Assembly (NCBI RefSeq): GCF_964340395.1
Contig: NC_135563.1
Span: 7,693,655-7,757,654, forward strand
Length of the DNA: 64,000 nucleotides
Direction of reading: 5' to 3'
Source of the DNA: Glandiceps talaboti
Taxonomy: Eukaryota; Hemichordata; Enteropneusta; Spengelidae
In this document: positions 27,601-33,600 of the stretch, piece after piece
Position numbering within the stretch: the stretch's first letter is position 1
Layout of the letters: the number at the start of each line of letters is the position of its first letter
Position numbers and translations under genes: made by a program
Notes under the pieces: model-generated
Database searches by the model: none
What the model saw: only the letters and a program-made list of their open reading frames with translations
Told to the model about the DNA's origin: nothing

Positions 27601-30600
27601 AGTATTTAGTGGCCATTTTAGATTCTCAGTAAATGTTTTTTAAAAGATTTTCAATGCTATTTTACAAATTTGCGAGGTGACCCCTAATTTTTTAAACGAT
27701 GAAGGATTCGTGTTTCTTACACAATAGCAAAACTTAAGACTTTTACTTCTAACACACACACTACACCAATGTTAGTCTAAAACTTACTTTCTTCGTCTTC
27801 AGGATCAAATGGAGCTGATATAATTCTCTCAATTTCAGCTCTAAGGTTGAGTTCCACACCATATTTCAAATCAGTGCCGTTGTCTACCATGATAATATGG
27901 GTATGATCTGGATTGAGTGGAACTGGATGACCACGTAATATCACTGGATTCACTTTGTACTTCGCTGGGTACAAACCCTATGAATTAACAAGTTGTTAAT
28001 GTACATAATCTAAAACTATTCTACAGTAGCCGTATTTATTTTGACACATGAAAAATTTGAAAGAATAGCAAGTTAGCATGTGTACCAGGCATACTTTATT
28101 ATTTTGCAGACAGTGGAAGGGGAGAGTAGACACTACTTGTAAATAACTAAATTATCCAATCGGCCCGCCATATTCAGTGCAATTGTTGTTGACACCAGTT
28201 AAAAGCTTTCACAACTGCTGAATATAGAAATATGACAGCCCATAAAGTATGCATTTTAGTAGCACTGATTGCAGAACTCCCTCATAACTTTTGGTCGACT
28301 ATAATTTACAACATTTCCCTCTCTGTTACCAGAGTTTCTAAACGTACAGTAACAAAAACATAGCATTTTGAATCCATAGCAATTAGCCATACCTTTCCAT
28401 CTGAGCTAACCAAAGCATCATGGTCTTCAATGTAGCCCCATGGTACAACACCAAGACATCGTACAGTTCTCTTTGCCTTGCCACCAACCCATTGCATTCT
28501 TTGGCCTTCTCGGACTGCATCACCCACTGCCTTGACAATACCGATGTTGGTACCGCCTGTCAGTAGCCATGTTGACGTTGTTTGAGCTGCCTGGGAGGTG
28601 ACAAAATAAGAAGTTTTACTTACTGAGAAGAAAATGATACCTTTACAGTGATCATTCAATCTGAATATACAAATACATAATAGTCGACATTGGAATCCTA
28701 CCTCTGCCACTGCTATCTCCTAACTCAAACAAAAGACTAAAATTTGTATTTACACATGAGACAGAAAATGCTATGGAGTAACAAATGCTTAGACACAGAA
28801 CAAATTCAGGATAGTTTCTGGAGACCCTTCATAAGTGTCCTAAGTCAGGGTGGTTTCAGGAGACCCATCCATAATGTCGGTCCTAAGTCAGGGTGGACTC
28901 AGGAGACCCTTCCAATAAGTCCTAAGTCAGGGTGGTTTCAGGAAACCCTTCCATTAAGTCCTAAGTCAGGATGGTTTCAGGAGACCCTTCCATAATGTCC
29001 TAAGTCAGGGTGGTTTCAGGAGACCCTTCCATTAAGTCCTAAGTCAGGATGATTTCTAGATTGTGGACAGTCTAGATGTTTTCAGGAGACCCTTCAAAAG
29101 TGTCCTATGTTTCAGAGACCCTTCAAAAGTGTTGTAATCAGGAGACCCTGCACAAGTGTCCTATGTTTCATGAAGCCCTTCAAAAGTGTCCTATGTTTCA
29201 GAGACCCTTCAAAAGTGTCCTATGTTTCAGAGACCGTTCATAAGTGTCCTATGTTTCAGGAGACCCTTCATATTAAAGTGTTCTACATTTGTATGTTTCA
29301 GAGACCCTTCATTAGTGTCCTACATTTGTATGTTTCAGAGACCCTTCATTAGTGTCCTAAGTCAGGGTGGTTTCAGGAGACCCTTCCATAAAGTCCTAAG
29401 TCAGGGTGGTTTCAGGAGACCCTTCCATAAAGTCCTAAGTCAGGGTGGTTTCAGGAGACCCTTCCATTAAGTCCTAAGTCAGGATGGTTTCTAGATTGTG
29501 GACAGTCTAGATGTTTTCAGGAGACCCTTCATAAGTGTCCTATGTTTCAGGAGATCCTTCCATAAATGTCCTAAGTCAGGAAATTACAGGAGACCTTGTG
29601 CATGGTATAACGATCGAACCTTGTTTTATGATGTCAGCGATCTCTGAGATACTTCAGGTTATGATATCATTTACAGATTTCAAACCAAGATATTCTGAGG
29701 ACTGTGACTTACATTGATCAAGCCTCTACTAAAGACTTCTGCATGTTGTTCACCAAGTTTGTAGTTTTTAGCACCACCGGTGATGGAGATAACAAGGTTT
29801 GGCCTGGGTAATTTCCAGACATCAAAAAGCTCAATAATGTCTCCAGGGGGAGTATCATCTGATAGCCTCACATACTATATTATTGAGGAATAATAAATAT
29901 AGAATTTGATTATCACACAATCAGTTGGTTTACAATACAATACAATACAATACAATACAAGATAATTCAATACAATACAATACAATACGTACAATACAAT
30001 ACAATACAAGATAATTCAATACAATACAATGCAATACATACAGTACAGCAGTATAGTACAGTACCGTAACAGTACAGTACAATACAATTTACAAAACAAT
30101 GCAATATTGTAATATGATACAATTACCATACTATCAATCACAATACAATATAATACAATACAATACAATACAACACAACACAACACAATTGAAATGCAAT
30201 GTATTACAAAATGATGTTGTACAATGCAATACCTGTTTATAAGTATTTAGATGTCAACACTTACTTTTGCTGGTTTCTTGGTTCCCTCCCTTTCACTGAC
30301 AAATTCAATTTTACCAAATGCATCAGTTGGATATTTCCTGACGTCTCGCTTGATATCCCAGGGTCTCTCTGGTTCAAGTGTAGATTCATACGATGGAGGC
30401 TGGTCCACTCCATCTGGCTGTATGTGATTCTCAGCTGATCGGCCACAACAGCAACTACATTGGTAGAAAATGAGTGTACATAAATTGTCAACAACAAAAA
30501 AGAAATTGGGATGACGGTATATTTTTCTTCATTCAGCCAAGGAATATATGAGTGATCTTAGGGGCCTTTCTCACTATGAGTCGCTAGATTCGTAGTGACA

Positions 30601-33600
30601 TCCCCTTAGGTCATGAGTATTTCCCGACTGAATGAAGAAAAACATTGGAGAATAACATAATTATACCACAGCCAGTAATATCAAAGAAATATCAGGGAAA
30701 GATATGGCAATTTTGAGCATTATTTGACTTATATTTCAAACACAGCAGAACCAGTGACATAGACACATGTAGTCATGATGTAGTATACATTCCATATTTT
30801 TTGTTCTAAATGGCTCATGCATATAAAAAATGTAAGTTGTACAAGATGATGAACATGTTGGGTCCACTAAACAGATATTTTCAAAAATGCAGAATTGAAC
30901 AAGTTATCTCTGATGATGAGGACATCCTACTTGTTATTGCAGAGAAACTCTAAAGTGAAAGTGGAGCTGCAGTAACAGATAATTTTACAACTGAATCCAC
31001 AACTCAGGAACATGACACTGAGACAACAGAACCCCCCCCCCCCCACCCCCCAGAAAATGTGAGTAAAAGTGGATAGAAAAAAGACAAGAGGGACAGATCA
31101 TGATAATGTTACACATAATTGGTAGTTTAGTTAGAAAAAAAGCACATACAATACTGAAAATACAGCCAGCAATCACAATTGCATCATAGTGGGTATGGTT
31201 CTATACTCCAAATTTTAAGATATTTGCTATTTTCCATTCACTGACTGAATGTACATGTTTGTATGCAATTTGGTTTTAAACCTAATTTAGCTTGTTTAGT
31301 TGAACAATGTCTGCAACAAAATCATTTAGCATAAAAATGGAGTGACCTCCCTTCACTAATAAATTCCGATTATAAACTACAGAAAGGCAGATCTATTCAT
31401 GCAGTGTCAATCAATATATGAACATGTAAAAGGTGCACTGTACTCAATGTATAATCTGTGACACATCAGCCAAAGTTCCAAACCCTTTCACCTTTTTCAA
31501 CCTGTTAGAGTGTTAGCTGACAGGCAAGGCATGACATGCCATTATGATACCTATTAAAGTTACAGACTAGTAAAAGTGCTTTATTCACTAAAACAAAGTA
31601 AAGCCAATGTGTTAAAAACTGTCATTCAACTATGTATTTGAGTCTCAAACGTAAATATGTACACAGTACATTGTAAACATGTACTGATAGTTACTTGTAC
31701 TTTCACTCCATGCTTTCTATTGTACTGTAACTCAGAGATAACATGTAACGGTAAGTGAAGTCATTAAATATGTATTCCCTTTATTGATTTACAGTAGGCT
31801 TTGTAGTTCTGGGCTGGAGTTAGAAACAGAAAGATTGAACTGTCTGTGTCATCATCTCAGTACGAAGAATTTTGAAAGCAGTCTGTATTTGTAGAAATAG
31901 TCACTTCCCTGTTGAGTTTTAATGTATTTAGAAATATTTTACTACTAAACTACATGTACAAGTAGCCCAGGACAGTAGCCCAGGCCCTGCTATTACAATT
32001 CTACAAGTAAAGTAAAATGTACTCAATCATTTGAATAGCTACATGTAGTGTATAATATAATGCTTGCACATTTATGTAAATATATGCAAATTAGCATGCT
32101 AATATTTATGCAAATTAGCTACCACCTTAATTTTTTCATCTGTGGAGAACACTGGCTCAGGACACACTCAATGTGTTATCATACATTTGTGTTTCACTTG
32201 TTGTAGCTAATACTCATGTATAGATAATATCCTACACCACAACAACAAATTCAAAACAGTTGAAATGAGTATTCAGTTAAAGTAGCTCTTATGACTGTTT
32301 AGTACTTTTAATCAACACAAATATGGAAATCTGCCATTAAATGAAATACTTACAAATTTCCTGGTTTCTTTGGATTGTGTACATAACGTATACATTCCTT
32401 TTTGCTAAAAGTCTTTGCAATCCACTCGGCTTTCTTCAGTGTTACCTGGAGTACAAGAAACAAGACCACTTTATTATCTATCTTTATTATCTATCATTAG
32501 GGCTTCAACTATTACACATCAACAAAATGTTAGCCCAATGTGATCGATGAGGACGCACAGTACAGGGCTAGGGATACTGGGATACTAGTATACAAGTACA
32601 ATTATGCAGTAGATGCATACAAAACAACCAAAGTTTTAGCTATTTATGCAAAGCTTCGAGGACTGTGAGAGAGTCTACTATTTATATAGCTGGGCTTCAC
32701 ATAGAAACCACTATCTTAACAGGTCCCTATTCATACAGCTGCAGCTGGGCTTCACAAGTTCACGTTGAAACCCATCCCAAAAGGTATACCTACAGCTAGC
32801 AGGGCTTCGAATTCACAAGTTCACATCAAAACCTCTATCCTAACAGGTCCCACTTATAAATACAACTGGGCTGACAGTACATGTACATGTACATTTGTAT
32901 GTATCTACAAATGTAAGTGATGCTATCAGAATCCTGCCTGTCACAGAAACAAACACAAACAAACCCCAGGTAGACAACTACAGTGTACATTTGTACATGT
33001 ATATGTGCATAAACAGCATGATAAATACAGCCATAGTAATTAACACTTACATCAAGAGGTTCTTCAAATTTCCATGACAGGTTTGTTTCTCGTCTTGGTA
33101 GATACCTGACTGTATGTGACTTCTCTCTGTTTTCGCTCTCTTGAACTCTTGTGGAATATTGCAAACTTTGACTCATATGTGATGGCCTCGAATGCAGTGA
33201 CCTGGAATCAAGGCTTTGTGATTTGAACTCTGACCTTGGAGATTTGAACTCTGACCTTGGTGTCGATTCTACTTCAGGATACACTTGTGTCGAATACCTT
33301 GTAGATGCAAATGGGAAAAATAAAATGCAAATTTTGATGAACCAAGAACAATACCACAATACACTCCTAAAGCATGTACCTGTTATTCACATAAGAAAAA
33401 TATGAAATATTCATAACATTAAACATCCATTTTGATGAGGCCAAATAAAAAAAGTTGTTTGGTTCCAGTTACCCGACCCCACCTAGTTTTTAAAAATTTT
33501 CATGCCGACCCTAAAAATAAATACTCAATCCTCATCCATATGGCCACTTTACAGTTGGACTGGCTAGACAGTAGGCTAAGAGAAATGTTGGTTAAAAAAG